Positions 8,126-18,529 of a DNA stretch of 64,000 bases are shown piece after piece. The DNA lies in NCBI RefSeq assembly GCF_001618955.1, contig NZ_LVYV01000002.1:186001-250000 (forward strand), written 5' to 3'. Position 1 is the stretch's first letter. The number at the start of each line of letters is the position of its first letter. Under the pieces are notes generated by a model, which was not told where the DNA came from, made no database searches, and saw nothing but the letters and a program-made list of their open reading frames with translations. A program made the translations under genes and the position numbers. This DNA is from Tardiphaga robiniae. GTDB lineage: Bacteria > Pseudomonadota > Alphaproteobacteria > Rhizobiales > Xanthobacteraceae.

Positions 8126-9349
8126 TTGACGGGACCACTTCACGGGATCAAGATCATCGACATGACCTCGGTGATGATGGGGCCGTATTGCACCCAGACG
8201 CTGGGTGACTACGGCGCCGATGTCGTCAAGGTGGAGTCCCCCGATGGCGACGTGGTTCGGTCAATCGGGCCGATGCGCAATCCCGGCATGGGGCCGATTT
8301 TCCTGAATACCAATCGCAGCAAGCGCTGCGTCTGCATCGACCTCAAGAAGGAAGAGGGCCGCGCGGCGCTCCTGAAGCTGGTCGAGACCGCCGACGTGCT
8401 GGTCTATAATGTTCGCCCGGCGGCAATGGCGCGGCTCAATCTCGGCTATGAGGTCATGGCCAAGATCAATCCGCGGCTGATCTATGCCGGCGTGTTCGGC
8501 TTCAGTCAGGCCGGCCCCTATGCTGCGAAACCCGCTTATGACGACCTGATCCAGGGTGCCACCGCGCTCCCGGCGCTCAATGCGCGGATATCAAGCGATG
8601 GTGTGCCGCGCTATGTGCCGAATGCGCTGGTCGACCGTATCGTCGGTCTCACTGCGCTTGGCGCCATTCTCGCCAGCGTCGTGCATCGCGACAAGACCGG
8701 CGAGGGCCAGCGCGTCGATATCCCGATGTTCGAGACCATGGCGAGCTTCATGATGGGCGACCACATGGGCGGCCTGACTTACGATCCGCCGCTCGACAAG
8801 GGCGGCTATGGCCGACACCTATCGCCGGATCGCCGGCCGTACCAGACCTCGGACGGCTATATCTGCGCGATGGTCTATAACGACAAGCAGTGGAAGAGCT
8901 TCCTCAAGCATGTCGGCCGCGAGGAGCTGTTCGACGATCCGCGCTTCGCTACCTTCCCGCAGCGCATCCAGCATATCGACACGGTGAATGCCGAACTGTC
9001 GCGCATCTTCAAGACCAGGACGACGGCTGAGTGGGCGAAGCTGCTCGATGACGCCGACGTGCCGTCAACCCCAATGCACACGCTGGAAAGCATGATGCAG
9101 GACCCGCATATGCTGGCGACCGACTTCTTCCAGCAGGTCGAGCATCCGACCGAAGGTGCGATCCGCAGCATGAAGGTATCGGCGACCTGGTCGAAGACCC
9201 CGGTCAATCCGACGCGCCTTGCCTCGCATCTTGGCGAGCAGAATGCCGAGGTGCTGGCCGAGGTCGGCTATACTCCCGAGCAGATCGAGAAAATGCACAA
9301 GGATGGTGTGCTCCGACAGGCCGCTATCCCAGATACGTCGGAGCTGTAA
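8126..9349 (+). CDS. CaiB/BaiF family CoA-transferase (family III)
   Basis: This 407-residue family III CoA-transferase moves CoA between carboxylic acids. The N-terminal LHGIKIIDMTSVMMGPYCTQ and the GYGR..SPDRRPYQTSDGY region are typical, and the family's catalytic aspartate is expected near DDLIQG (about residue 140). The TTG start at 8126 is supported by GGGAG at 8112-8116 and by the position of the family N-terminus. The gap of 144 bases before it shows no gene. Together with the ligase and dehydrogenase it suggests degradation of an imported organic acid. Confidence 0.9.
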   Translation: MTGPLHGIKIIDMTSVMMGPYCTQTLGDYGADVVKVESPDGDVVRSIGPMRNPGMGPIFLNTNRSKRCVCIDLKKEEGRAALLKLVETADVLVYNVRPAAMARLNLGYEVMAKINPRLIYAGVFGFSQAGPYAAKPAYDDLIQGATALPALNARISSDGVPRYVPNALVDRIVGLTALGAILASVVHRDKTGEGQRVDIPMFETMASFMMGDHMGGLTYDPPLDKGGYGRHLSPDRRPYQTSDGYICAMVYNDKQWKSFLKHVGREELFDDPRFATFPQRIQHIDTVNAELSRIFKTRTTAEWAKLLDDADVPSTPMHTLESMMQDPHMLATDFFQQVEHPTEGAIRSMKVSATWSKTPVNPTRLASHLGEQNAEVLAEVGYTPEQIEKMHKDGVLRQAAIPDTSEL

Positions 9350-9352
9350 CGC

Positions 9353-10519
9353 ATGGATTTCGCCCTCGACGCCAACCAGGAATCCATCCGCGACGCTATC
9401 GAGAAGATCTGCGCGCGCTTCGACGATGCTTACTGGCTGAAGAAGGACAAGGAGGGCGGTTTCCCCATCGACTTCCACAAGGCGATGGCCGATGCAGGCT
9501 GGCTCGGCATCTGTATTCCCGAGGAATATGGCGGCTCGGGTCTCGGCATCACCGAGGCCGCGATCATGATGCGGGCGATTTCGGAATCCGGCGCTGGCAT
9601 GTCCGGCGCCTCCGCGGTGCATATGAACGTGTTCGGGCTCAACCCGGTGGTGGTGTTCGGCACACCCGAGCAGTGCGAACGCATGCTGCCGCCGATCGTA
9701 TCGGGCAAAGAGAAATCCTGCTTCGCCGTCACCGAGCCCAACACCGGTCTCAACACCACGCAGCTCAAGACCCGCGCCATGCGCGACGGCAACAAGTATG
9801 TCGTCAACGGCCAGAAGGTCTGGATTTCCACCGCGCAGGTCGCCGAAAAAATCCTGTTGCTGGCGCGCACCACGCCGCTGGAAGACGTCAAGAGCCCGAC
9901 CCACGGCCTCAGTCTGTTCTATACGGATCTCGACCGTTCAAAGATCGCCGTGCACGAGATCGAGAAGCTCGGCCGCAAGGCCGTGGACTCCAACGAGCTG
10001 TTTATTGCCGATTTCGAAATTCCGGTCGAGGATCGCATCGGTGAGGAGGGCCGTGGTTTTGAGTACATCCTGCACGGCATGAATCCGGAGCGCATCCTGA
10101 TCGCGGCGGAAGCCGTCGGTCTCGGCAAGGCTGCACTGAGGAAGGCGACTGACTACGCCAAGGCCCGCAATGTATTCAATCGCCCGATCGGCCAGAACCA
10201 GGCGATCCAGCATCCGCTGGCGAAGAACTGGATGGAGCTGGAGGCTGCCTGGCTGATGACGCTGTCCGCCGGCTGGCAATATGATCAGGGACTGCCGTGC
10301 GGTCCCGCGGCGAATTCGGCGAAGTATCTGGCGGGCGAAGCCGGCTATCACGCCTGCGAGCAGGCGGTGATGACCCATGGCGGTTTCGGTTATGCCAAGG
10401 AATATCACGTCGAGCGCTATTTGCGGGAGTCACTGATCCCGCGCATCGCCCCAATCAGCCGCGAACTGATCCTGAGCTTCATCGCCGAGAAGGCGCTCGG
10501 TTTGCCGAAGTCGTATTGA
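9353..10519 (+). CDS. Acyl-CoA dehydrogenase
   Basis: This FAD enzyme of 388 residues introduces the alpha-beta double bond of an acyl-CoA. The N-terminal helical domain, the beta-domain signatures CFAVTEPNTG (about 120) and GQKVWIS, and the C-terminal MTHGGFGYAKEYHVERYLRE (about 340-360) fit the family. In this C-terminal motif the Glu of the GGFGYAKE segment lies at the usual catalytic position. It begins 3 bases after the CoA-transferase stop, so the two are co-transcribed. The N-terminal half lacks any fused domain. Confidence 0.93.
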   Translation: MDFALDANQESIRDAIEKICARFDDAYWLKKDKEGGFPIDFHKAMADAGWLGICIPEEYGGSGLGITEAAIMMRAISESGAGMSGASAVHMNVFGLNPVVVFGTPEQCERMLPPIVSGKEKSCFAVTEPNTGLNTTQLKTRAMRDGNKYVVNGQKVWISTAQVAEKILLLARTTPLEDVKSPTHGLSLFYTDLDRSKIAVHEIEKLGRKAVDSNELFIADFEIPVEDRIGEEGRGFEYILHGMNPERILIAAEAVGLGKAALRKATDYAKARNVFNRPIGQNQAIQHPLAKNWMELEAAWLMTLSAGWQYDQGLPCGPAANSAKYLAGEAGYHACEQAVMTHGGFGYAKEYHVERYLRESLIPRIAPISRELILSFIAEKALGLPKSY

Positions 10520-10547
10520 TGCGTGATCGCGCCAACACACTCCGACC

Positions 10548-10707
10548 GTCGTCCCCGCCTAGCACGCCGAAGGCGTGCGCGGGGCGGGGACCCATAACCT
10601 CCGAGTTTGTAGTGAGGCGCTGTGGTTGCAGCCGCGTTCTAACTTCGCTTCCCGAGGCTATGGGTCCCCGCCCCGCGTGCGCCGAAGGCGCACTAGGCGG
10701 GGACGAC
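10548..10707. repeat. Palindromic intergenic repeat, family R2
   Basis: The arms GTCGTCCCCGCCTAG (10548-10562) and CTAGGCGGGGACGAC (10693-10707) are exact complements. Inner GGGGACCCATA and TATGGGTCCCC segments also pair, so the element can form one long nested stem. It separates the acyl-CoA dehydrogenase from the thiolase-like gene on the same strand. No other copy of this family was found in the window. Confidence 0.85.
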
Positions 10708-10727
10708 AATCGAGTTTGGAGCGACGC

Positions 10728-11864
10728 ATGAGCTACATCACCGGCGTCGGTCTTCTCCCCTACGGCAAGCACGAGGGCTCATCGACCATCGACCTGATGA
10801 GCCGCGCCGCCGAGCTCGCGCTCATTGACGCCGGCCTCAAGCGCGGCGATATCGATGGCTTCCTGTGCGGCTATTCCACCACCATGCCGCATATCATGCT
10901 GGCCACCGTATTCGCCGAGCATTTCGGCATCACGCCATCCTATGCCCATGCCATCCAGGTGGGCGGCGCCACTGGCATGGCGATGGCCATGCTGGCGCAT
11001 CAACTGGTCGAGGGCGGCGTCGCCAGACATGTGCTGGTGGTCGGCGGCGAGAACCGGCTGACCGGTCAGAGCCGCGATGCCTCGATCCAGGCGCTGGCGC
11101 AGGTCGGTCATCCCACCTATGAAGTGCCGCTCGGCCCGACCATCCCGGCCTATTACGGCCTCGTTGCTAACAGATACATGCACGAATACGGCGTCACGCA
11201 GGAAGACCTCGCCGAATTCGCCGTGCTGATGCGCAAGCATGCGCTGATCCATCCCGGTGCGCAGTTTCACGAACCGATCACCGTTGCTGACGTGATGGCC
11301 TCGAAGACCATCGCGACACCGCTCAAATTGCTCGACTGCTGCCCGGTATCCGATGGCGGCGCGGCCTTCGTTGTGAGCTATGAGCCGACCAGCCCAACGA
11401 AAATCCGCGTGCGCGGCGCTGCGCAGGCACATACCCACCAGCACATCACCGCGGCGCCGGCGCTGTCCGAACTCGGTGCGGAGATCGCCATCGCGCGCGC
11501 CAAACAGGCAACCGGTATCGAAATCTCTGACGTCCGTTACGCCGCGGTCTATGACAGCTTCACCATCACACTGGCGATGTTGCTGGAAGATCTCGGTCTC
11601 GCCGACCGCGGCGAGGCGGCGGCACGGGTGCGCGCCGGCCATTTCGGCCAGCACGGCGCAATGCCGCTCAACACGCACGGCGGTCTTCTGAGCTACGGTC
11701 ATTGCGGCGTCGGTGGCGCCATGGCGCATCTGGTCGAGACGCATCTGCAGATGACCGGCCGGGCAGGCAATCGCCAGGTCAAGGATGCCTCCGTCGCGCT
11801 GCTGCACGGCGACGGCGGCGTGCTGTCGTCCCATGTCAGCATGTTCCTGGAGCGCGTATCATGA
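10728..11864 (+). CDS. Thiolase-like protein lacking the nucleophile Cys, DUF35-paired (possible retro-aldolase)
   Basis: This 378-residue protein has the thiolase fold but Gly80 (in IQVGGATGM) where active thiolases, including the neighbour at 5229, have the catalytic Cys. Tyr275 in VYDSFTI replaces the active-site His of HDCFT. The GHCGVGG loop keeps its His. The same replacements are known in Ltp2, a thiolase-fold retro-aldolase that works with a DUF35 protein in steroid side-chain degradation. The DUF35 gene overlaps this one by four bases. I infer C-C bond cleavage of a beta-hydroxyacyl-CoA, but the substrate is unknown. The ATG at 10728 was chosen because upstream codons fall in the R2 repeat. 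Confidence 0.8.
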   Translation: MSYITGVGLLPYGKHEGSSTIDLMSRAAELALIDAGLKRGDIDGFLCGYSTTMPHIMLATVFAEHFGITPSYAHAIQVGGATGMAMAMLAHQLVEGGVARHVLVVGGENRLTGQSRDASIQALAQVGHPTYEVPLGPTIPAYYGLVANRYMHEYGVTQEDLAEFAVLMRKHALIHPGAQFHEPITVADVMASKTIATPLKLLDCCPVSDGGAAFVVSYEPTSPTKIRVRGAAQAHTHQHITAAPALSELGAEIAIARAKQATGIEISDVRYAAVYDSFTITLAMLLEDLGLADRGEAAARVRAGHFGQHGAMPLNTHGGLLSYGHCGVGGAMAHLVETHLQMTGRAGNRQVKDASVALLHGDGGVLSSHVSMFLERVS

Positions 11865-12229
11865 GCGAGCTCAAGCCCGCCGTCGACTGGACCACCGGCA
11901 CTGAAGCGATCAGTTATCAAAGCTGCCGCGCCTGCGAGTCGATCCAGTATTTCCGCCGCAGTTTTTGCGCCGCCTGTGGGGCACCTGACCTCGACGATAA
12001 AGTCGCGAGGGGCGAAGGCACCGTTTATGCGTCGTCGGTCGTGCTCCGCGCCGGCACGCCCGAAGCGCGCGAGCATGTGCCCTACAATATTCTGCTCATC
12101 GACACCGCCGAAGGCTTTCGCATGATGGCCCACGGCGCCAACGATCTCGTCATCGGCGACAGAGTGAAGGCCGTCTATCGGCAATTCACCGGCCGCCTCG
12201 TTCCGTTCTTCGAAAGGATTCCTTCATGA
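11861..12229 (+). CDS. Zn-ribbon/OB-fold DUF35 protein, partner of the thiolase-like protein
   Basis: This 122-residue protein has a zinc ribbon with two CxxC pairs (SCRACES and CAACGAP, about residues 24-45) followed by an OB-fold with GEGTVYASSVV. DUF35 proteins bind acyl-CoA or serve as obligate partners of thiolase-fold enzymes. The ATG overlaps the thiolase-like stop (ATGA), and its own stop overlaps the next ATG, so all three genes are translationally coupled. It is predicted to form a heteromer with the product of 10728-11864. Confidence 0.9.
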   Translation: MSELKPAVDWTTGTEAISYQSCRACESIQYFRRSFCAACGAPDLDDKVARGEGTVYASSVVLRAGTPEAREHVPYNILLIDTAEGFRMMAHGANDLVIGDRVKAVYRQFTGRLVPFFERIPS

Positions 12230-14304
12230 GCCGCCTGCGCTTCGCCCTCGATCCGAAATCCGTGGCCATCATCGGCGCCTCGGAAAATCCTAACAAGGTC
12301 GGCGGCCGTCCGGTCCACTATCTCCAGAAGTTCGGCTTCAAGGGCAAGATCTACCCGATCAATCCGTCGCGCACGGAGATCCAGGGCGAGAAGTGCTACA
12401 AGAGCCTCGCCGATCTGCCGGAAGCGCCCGAGATGGTGATCGTCGCCGTCGCCGGCGACAATGCCATCGGCGCCGTCGAGGATTGCGCCAAGGCCGGCGT
12501 CAAGATCGCACTGGTGATGGCCTCGGGCTTCGGCGAGGTCGATGCCATCGCCGGCAAGGCCAAAGAGCGCCGCATGGTCGAGATCGCGCACAAACACGGC
12601 ATGCGCATCGTCGGCCCGAATACGCAGGGCCTCGCCAATTTCGGCACCGGCGCCATTGCATCGTTCTCCACCATGTTCATGGAGTTCGAGCGCGTTGAAG
12701 GCCATGTCGCCATGCTCAGCCAGAGCGGAGCATTGTCCACCGTGCCGGTCGGCTTCCTGAATCCGCGCGGCATCGGCGTCCGCCACAGCCATGCCACCGG
12801 CAATGACAGTGACATCACTGTCGGCGAACTCGCCATCGCGGTGGCCGAGGACCCGGAAGTGAAGCTGATGCTGCTCTATCTCGAGAGCATTCCGGAGAAG
12901 AAGTATCTGGAGGAACTCTCCGAAGTCGCGCTCCATCGCAACCTGCCGATCATCGCGCTGAAATCCGGCCGCACCGATGCCGGCAAGGCGGCGGCGCAGT
13001 CGCATACCGGCGCGCTCGCCAATGAGGATCGCGTGGTCGATGCCTTCCTCGAACATCATGGCATCTGGCGTGCGCCGGATATGCGCGGTCTCGTCGAGGC
13101 GACCGAGCTCTATCTGAAAGGCTGGAAGCCGCACGGCCGTCGCCTGGTCGCGATCAGCAATTCCGGCGCCGTCTGCGTGATGACCGCGGATGCTGCTTCG
13201 ACCGTCGGCATGCCGATGGCGAAGCTGGCACCCGAGACCGACAAGAAGCTGAAGGGCATCCTGCCGAGCTTCGCGACCACGACCAATCCGATCGATCTCA
13301 CCGCGGCGCTGCTGTCGAACAGCCGTTTGTTCGGCGACATCCTGCCTGTGATTGCCGAAGATCCGGCGGCTGATGCCTTCATCATCGGCGTGCCCGTCGC
13401 GGGCCCGGGCTATGATGTCCCGGCCTTCGCGCGCGATAGCGCCGCCTTCGCACAGCAGACCGGCAAGCCGCTGGTGGTCGCGGCGACGCAGCCGAGTGTG
13501 GCCAGAGAGTTTCAGGCGCAGGGTGTCTCGGTATTCCCGACGGAGGTCGAGGCGGTCACCGCGCTCAATCAATATGTGTCGCATCATGAGCTGATGGCGC
13601 GCGTGAAGGCGCGCAAGCGTGGTCCATCATCGTCGCTGATCTCGGCCGACAAGACCGAGATGCTGAACGAAGCCGACAGCCTCGCTCTGCTGGCATCGCA
13701 CGGCCTCCCGGTGGTGCCGTATCGGCTCGCGCATTCCCGCGCCGAAGCCGAGGCGGCCTTCGATGCCATAGGCGGCAAAGTGGTGGTGAAGGGCTGCTCG
13801 GCCGACATCGCCCACAAGTCGGAGCTTGGTCTGGTCAAGCTCGGCGTCGCCTCGCGCGAGGCGGTCGGTGAGGTCTATGCCGAGATGGAAGAGATCATCC
13901 GCAAGCAGGGCTCGCGCTTCGACGGCGTGATCATCGCCGCCATGACCGGCGGTCGCCGTGAGATCGTGATCGGCGCGCATCGCGATCCCGTCTTCGGTCC
14001 GGTGGTCATGGTTGGCGACGGCGGCAAATATGTCGAGGTGTTCAAGGACACCACGCTGCTGCTGCCGCCTTTCACCAGGGACGATGCCAAGCGCGCGCTG
14101 GCGAAGCTCCGCATCGCGCCACTGTTCGAAGGCGTCCGCGGTGAGCCGCCGATGGATGTCGATGTGCTTGTGGATGCGATGGTGCGGATCGGCGAGCTGA
14201 TGGCGGATACGTCCGCCAAGGTGATGAGCATCGACCTCAATCCGGTGATGCTGAACACGAACGGCTGCGTCGTGGTGGACGCCGTGGTGTTCAAGGGAGA
14301 GTAG
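12226..14304 (+). CDS. Acyl-CoA synthetase of the ADP-forming (NDP-forming) type
   Basis: This 692-residue fusion contains a CoA-binding Rossmann domain (residues about 5-130, SVAIIGASENPNKVGG), two succinyl-CoA-ligase-like domains (about 150-450, with SQSGALS) and a C-terminal ATP-grasp domain (about 470-690). It interconverts acyl-CoA plus ADP and acid plus ATP, or works as an acyl-CoA ligase. The phosphohistidine expected in the family probably lies in the AQSHTGALANED region (about residue 258). Overlap with the DUF35 gene places it in the same transcript, perhaps recovering energy or recycling a released acid. Confidence 0.9.
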   Translation: MSRLRFALDPKSVAIIGASENPNKVGGRPVHYLQKFGFKGKIYPINPSRTEIQGEKCYKSLADLPEAPEMVIVAVAGDNAIGAVEDCAKAGVKIALVMASGFGEVDAIAGKAKERRMVEIAHKHGMRIVGPNTQGLANFGTGAIASFSTMFMEFERVEGHVAMLSQSGALSTVPVGFLNPRGIGVRHSHATGNDSDITVGELAIAVAEDPEVKLMLLYLESIPEKKYLEELSEVALHRNLPIIALKSGRTDAGKAAAQSHTGALANEDRVVDAFLEHHGIWRAPDMRGLVEATELYLKGWKPHGRRLVAISNSGAVCVMTADAASTVGMPMAKLAPETDKKLKGILPSFATTTNPIDLTAALLSNSRLFGDILPVIAEDPAADAFIIGVPVAGPGYDVPAFARDSAAFAQQTGKPLVVAATQPSVAREFQAQGVSVFPTEVEAVTALNQYVSHHELMARVKARKRGPSSSLISADKTEMLNEADSLALLASHGLPVVPYRLAHSRAEAEAAFDAIGGKVVVKGCSADIAHKSELGLVKLGVASREAVGEVYAEMEEIIRKQGSRFDGVIIAAMTGGRREIVIGAHRDPVFGPVVMVGDGGKYVEVFKDTTLLLPPFTRDDAKRALAKLRIAPLFEGVRGEPPMDVDVLVDAMVRIGELMADTSAKVMSIDLNPVMLNTNGCVVVDAVVFKGE

Positions 14305-14346
14305 GGCGCATGGACAGATCGGCGAGCCGGAGAGAAGGACGATCCG

Positions 14347-15216
14347 TTAGCTCTGCCGATCGCGCGGACCGGCCCAGTTCATGATGGTCGCAGCGAGCGC
14401 TTCGACGGCAGGTGGCGGGTGGTCCGGTAAGATCACCGCGAACTGAATGTCGGGCAGTTTCGGAAGACCTTCACGAGACGGCAGGATCGTCAAACCGGGC
14501 GGCATCAAACGGACTGAATGTGGCAACAGGCCGATGCCGGCACGCGCCGCAGCGCTCAGGCCGGAGACATTGGCGCTCGTGAATGCGATGCGCCATCGTC
14601 GCCCCGCCGCTTCGAGAGTCTCCAGCACGCCGACGCGCGTGATGCTGGGCGGCGGGTAGAGGATGAGCGGCAAGGGACTGTCGGGATCGAGCCGGAATTC
14701 GGGATGCGCCATCCATTCGATCGGCTCTTTCCAGGCAATCCTGCCCCGGCTGTCGCCGTCTCGCCGCTTCACCAGTGCGAGATCCAGTCGACCTGCATCG
14801 AATGACGTGCGCAGATCCTCGCTCAGTCCAGAATGCAGTTCGATATCAAGCTCCGGATGCCGGCGCGCGAAAGCGGCGAGCACGTTCGGCAATGCCGACA
14901 GCACGAAATCTTCCGATGCGCCGAACCGCAACCGGCCGCGCAGCGGCGCAGCCGACAGATACTGCTGCAGATGGGCATAGCGTTCCAGGATCGAGCGCGC
15001 ATGATCGAGCAGGACATCGCCATCCGGAGTGAGGCCCACCCGGTGGGTGCTGCGGTCGAACAAGCGACGGCCGGTCTGCTCTTCGAGACGCCGGATGTGC
15101 TGGCTGACGGTCGATTGTTGCAGCCCGAGGAGACGGGCCGCGCCGGTGAAGCTCCCGGCATCGGCAACCGCGACAAAGCTTTGCAACAGGTCGACTGGCA
15201 CATGATCCATGATCAT
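14347..15216 (-). CDS. LysR-family transcriptional regulator
   Basis: This LysR regulator of about 289 residues has an N-terminal winged helix-turn-helix (about 5-62: FVAVADAGSFTGAARLLGLQ and STVSQHIRRLEEQTGRRLF) and a periplasmic-binding-like effector domain. It is transcribed away from the SBF-type transporter gene, the usual arrangement for a LysR and its target. GTG 15219, ATG 15216 and ATG 15210 are all possible starts. None has a clear ribosome site. Confidence 0.9.
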   Translation of the reverse strand: MIMDHVPVDLLQSFVAVADAGSFTGAARLLGLQQSTVSQHIRRLEEQTGRRLFDRSTHRVGLTPDGDVLLDHARSILERYAHLQQYLSAAPLRGRLRFGASEDFVLSALPNVLAAFARRHPELDIELHSGLSEDLRTSFDAGRLDLALVKRRDGDSRGRIAWKEPIEWMAHPEFRLDPDSPLPLILYPPPSITRVGVLETLEAAGRRWRIAFTSANVSGLSAAARAGIGLLPHSVRLMPPGLTILPSREGLPKLPDIQFAVILPDHPPPAVEALAATIMNWAGPRDRQS

Positions 15217-15220
15217 CACG

Positions 15221-15238
15221 ATACATGATGATTGATAT
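15221..15238. promoter_or_regulatory. Possible LysR operator between divergent genes
   Basis: The 92-bp space between the LysR gene and the divergent transporter holds an imperfect dyad with ATA at 15221-15223 and TAT at 15236-15238, in an AT-rich patch. It roughly fits the spacing of LysR boxes. The match is short and rests mainly on the divergent layout. Confidence 0.25.
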
Positions 15239-15308
15239 CGTTGTTATGGGGATTTTGCATCAAGGCGGAAGAAATTAGATCTGGGCCATCAAACAGAGGC
15301 TCATCGCT

Positions 15309-16325
15309 ATGATCACTTCAGCACGCCGCCATATCAAATTACCGATCGATCAATTCCTGTTGTGGCTGACAGCAACAGTCGCGCTGGCTGCCGTCCTGCC
15401 CGCGCGCGGCGATGCCGCCGTCTATGTCGATCACACCGTCACCGCTGCTGTGGCGCTCCTCTTCCTGCTCTATGGCGCGCGCTTGTCGCCGACCGCGGTG
15501 AAGGAGGGCCTGCTGCATTGGCGGCTGCAGTCGATGGTGTTCTCCAGCACCTATCTTCTGTTTCCGCTCGTCGGCGTTGCGGCGAGTCTCGCGCTGCGTC
15601 CGTATTTGCCAGCCGACCTCGCCACCGGTCTTCTCTTCATGTGTCTGCTGCCGTCCACCGTACAATCATCTATCGCCTTCACCGCGATCGCGCGCGGGAA
15701 TGTCCCGGCGGCGCTGTGCAGCGCATCGGTGTCCAATCTTCTCGGCGTCGTGCTCACGCCGATCCTGGTTGCGCTGTTGCTGTCTTCGGCAGGCAGCGGA
15801 TTCTCCCTCGTTGCCTTCGAAGAGATTGCCGCGCAGATCGTCGCGCCCTTCGTGGTCGGGCAGTTGATCCGCCCCTGGGTCGGAGCGTGGTTGCTCTCCC
15901 ATTCGCGTCTCACCTCGACGGTCGATCGCGGCTCCGTGCTGCTCATTGTCTATGCCGCCTTCAGTGCCGGCATGGTCGAAGGAATCTGGGGCCAGCTCTC
16001 GGTCGGCACTCTCGCAGCGATTCTCGCCATCGATCTGGCAGTGCTTGCAGTTGTGATCGTCTCGACCATGCTGGCTAGCCGCTGGATGGGTTTCTCGATC
16101 GAGGACGAGATCGCCATCGTCTTCTGCGGATCAAAGAAGAGCATGGCGAGCGGCATTCCGATGGCCGCGATCCTTTTCCCGGGTCACGCCCTCGGCCTGA
16201 TCGTGCTGCCGATCATGCTGTTTCACCAGGCTCAATTGTTCGTCTGCGCGATCCTTGCGCGGCGCTATGCGAGGCGCCGGGCTGAGCAGGGTATCGAAGG
16301 CGAAGCCGCGATGCTGCCGACGTGA
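15309..16325 (+). CDS. SBF/BASS-type Na+-dependent transporter
   Basis: This inner-membrane protein of 338 residues has about ten hydrophobic segments and the sodium/bile-acid symporter-like layout (YfeH type): LLFLLYGARLSPTAVKEGL early, LLPSTVQSSIAFTAIARGN in the first crossover region and FCGSKKSMASGIPMA in the second. It probably imports an organic anion with Na+. The divergent LysR is its likely regulator. A strong hairpin follows 20 bases after the stop. Confidence 0.85.
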   Translation: MITSARRHIKLPIDQFLLWLTATVALAAVLPARGDAAVYVDHTVTAAVALLFLLYGARLSPTAVKEGLLHWRLQSMVFSSTYLLFPLVGVAASLALRPYLPADLATGLLFMCLLPSTVQSSIAFTAIARGNVPAALCSASVSNLLGVVLTPILVALLLSSAGSGFSLVAFEEIAAQIVAPFVVGQLIRPWVGAWLLSHSRLTSTVDRGSVLLIVYAAFSAGMVEGIWGQLSVGTLAAILAIDLAVLAVVIVSTMLASRWMGFSIEDEIAIVFCGSKKSMASGIPMAAILFPGHALGLIVLPIMLFHQAQLFVCAILARRYARRRAEQGIEGEAAMLPT

Positions 16326-16345
16326 GGCGTCGCTCGTTGGGTTGA

Positions 16346-16385
16346 AGGATGGCGCGCGAAGCTCGTTGGCTTCGCGCGCCATCCT
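16346..16385. terminator. Bidirectional terminator hairpin
   Basis: Sixteen base pairs (AGGATGGCGCGCGAAG at 16346-16361 with CTTCGCGCGCCATCCT at 16370-16385) close an 8-base loop. The hairpin lies between the stops of the convergent SBF-type transporter and formaldehyde dehydrogenase genes. The T tract is weak on both sides. Confidence 0.7.
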
Positions 16386-16406
16386 TATTCAGAGCGGCGG
16401 ATGCGC

Positions 16407-17534
<1,128 letters not shown>

Positions 17535-17635
17535 GGCAATTCCTTCGATAATGGTCTCGGTGTCGTGATGTCAGGCGGGCAGGTCCGCGCAAACAGCCAT
17601 TGCCGCTTAGCACATGATGGGGCACTGAGCAGCCC

Positions 17636-18523
17636 ATGAAACAGGTTCAGAAAAGCGATCTTGAAACCCTGATCGGACGCGTCGCACCCATCGTCTTCGT
17701 GCTGCTGTGGAGCACCGGCTTCATCGGCACCAAGTATGTGCTGAACGGCGCCGAGCCTCTGACCTATCTGACCGTGCGCATGATGCTGGTGGTCGCGATC
17801 ATGGCGGTGATCGTCGCGTGGGTACGACCGGTATGGCCGGATCGCGCGGGCGTCGGCCACAGCATCGTCGCCGGGCTGCTGGTGCAGGGGCTCTATCTTG
17901 CCGGCACTGTGTTTGCGGTCGCGCACAAGGTCCCGGTCGGTCTGTCGGCACTGATCCCGGGCCTGCAGCCGATCTTCACCTCCATTCTGGCGAGCCGCTT
18001 CCTCGGCGAGCGCGTCACGCCGCTGCAATGGGGCGGGGTGGCGCTCGGTCTCGCCGGTGTGCTGCTGATCCTGCATGGGCGGCCGATGACGGGCGAGGCG
18101 GGCTGGGGATGGTTTGCATCCGGCATTTCGCTGATCACGATCACCGTCGGCACGCTTTATCAGAAGCGCTATTGCGGCGGCATCGACTGGCGCACCGGCA
18201 GCTTCATTCAGCAACTCGCAGCAATGGTCATGCTCGGCATCGGCGCGCTGGCCCTTGAGACCAATGTGATCCACTGGTCGGCGGAGTTCGTGCTGTCGGT
18301 GGTGTGGCTCGCGGTGGTGCTGTCGATCGGCACCGTCGGGCTGCTCTACTGGCTGCTGCGGCGCCAGGCCTCGAGCCAGGTGGCGAGCCTGTTTTATCTG
18401 GTGCCGGCCGTGACGGCGCTGATGGCGTTCGTTCTGTTTGATGAAAAGCTCGATGCGGTTGCCATCATCGGCATGATTGCCTGCGGCGCCGCAGTATTGC
18501 TGGTCAACCGCGCCAGGCCTTAA
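17636..18523 (+). CDS. EamA-family (DMT) transporter
   Basis: This 295-residue inner-membrane protein has ten hydrophobic segments arranged as two EamA repeats (about 15-145 and 155-290). WSTGFIGTKYVL near the start and PVGLSALIPGLQPIFTSILA at the end of the first repeat are family hallmarks. Members export metabolites or amino acids. No neighbour points to the substrate. It is divergent from frmA with about 100 bp between them. Confidence 0.88.
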   Translation: MKQVQKSDLETLIGRVAPIVFVLLWSTGFIGTKYVLNGAEPLTYLTVRMMLVVAIMAVIVAWVRPVWPDRAGVGHSIVAGLLVQGLYLAGTVFAVAHKVPVGLSALIPGLQPIFTSILASRFLGERVTPLQWGGVALGLAGVLLILHGRPMTGEAGWGWFASGISLITITVGTLYQKRYCGGIDWRTGSFIQQLAAMVMLGIGALALETNVIHWSAEFVLSVVWLAVVLSIGTVGLLYWLLRRQASSQVASLFYLVPAVTALMAFVLFDEKLDAVAIIGMIACGAAVLLVNRARP

Positions 18524-18529
18524 CCCCCT

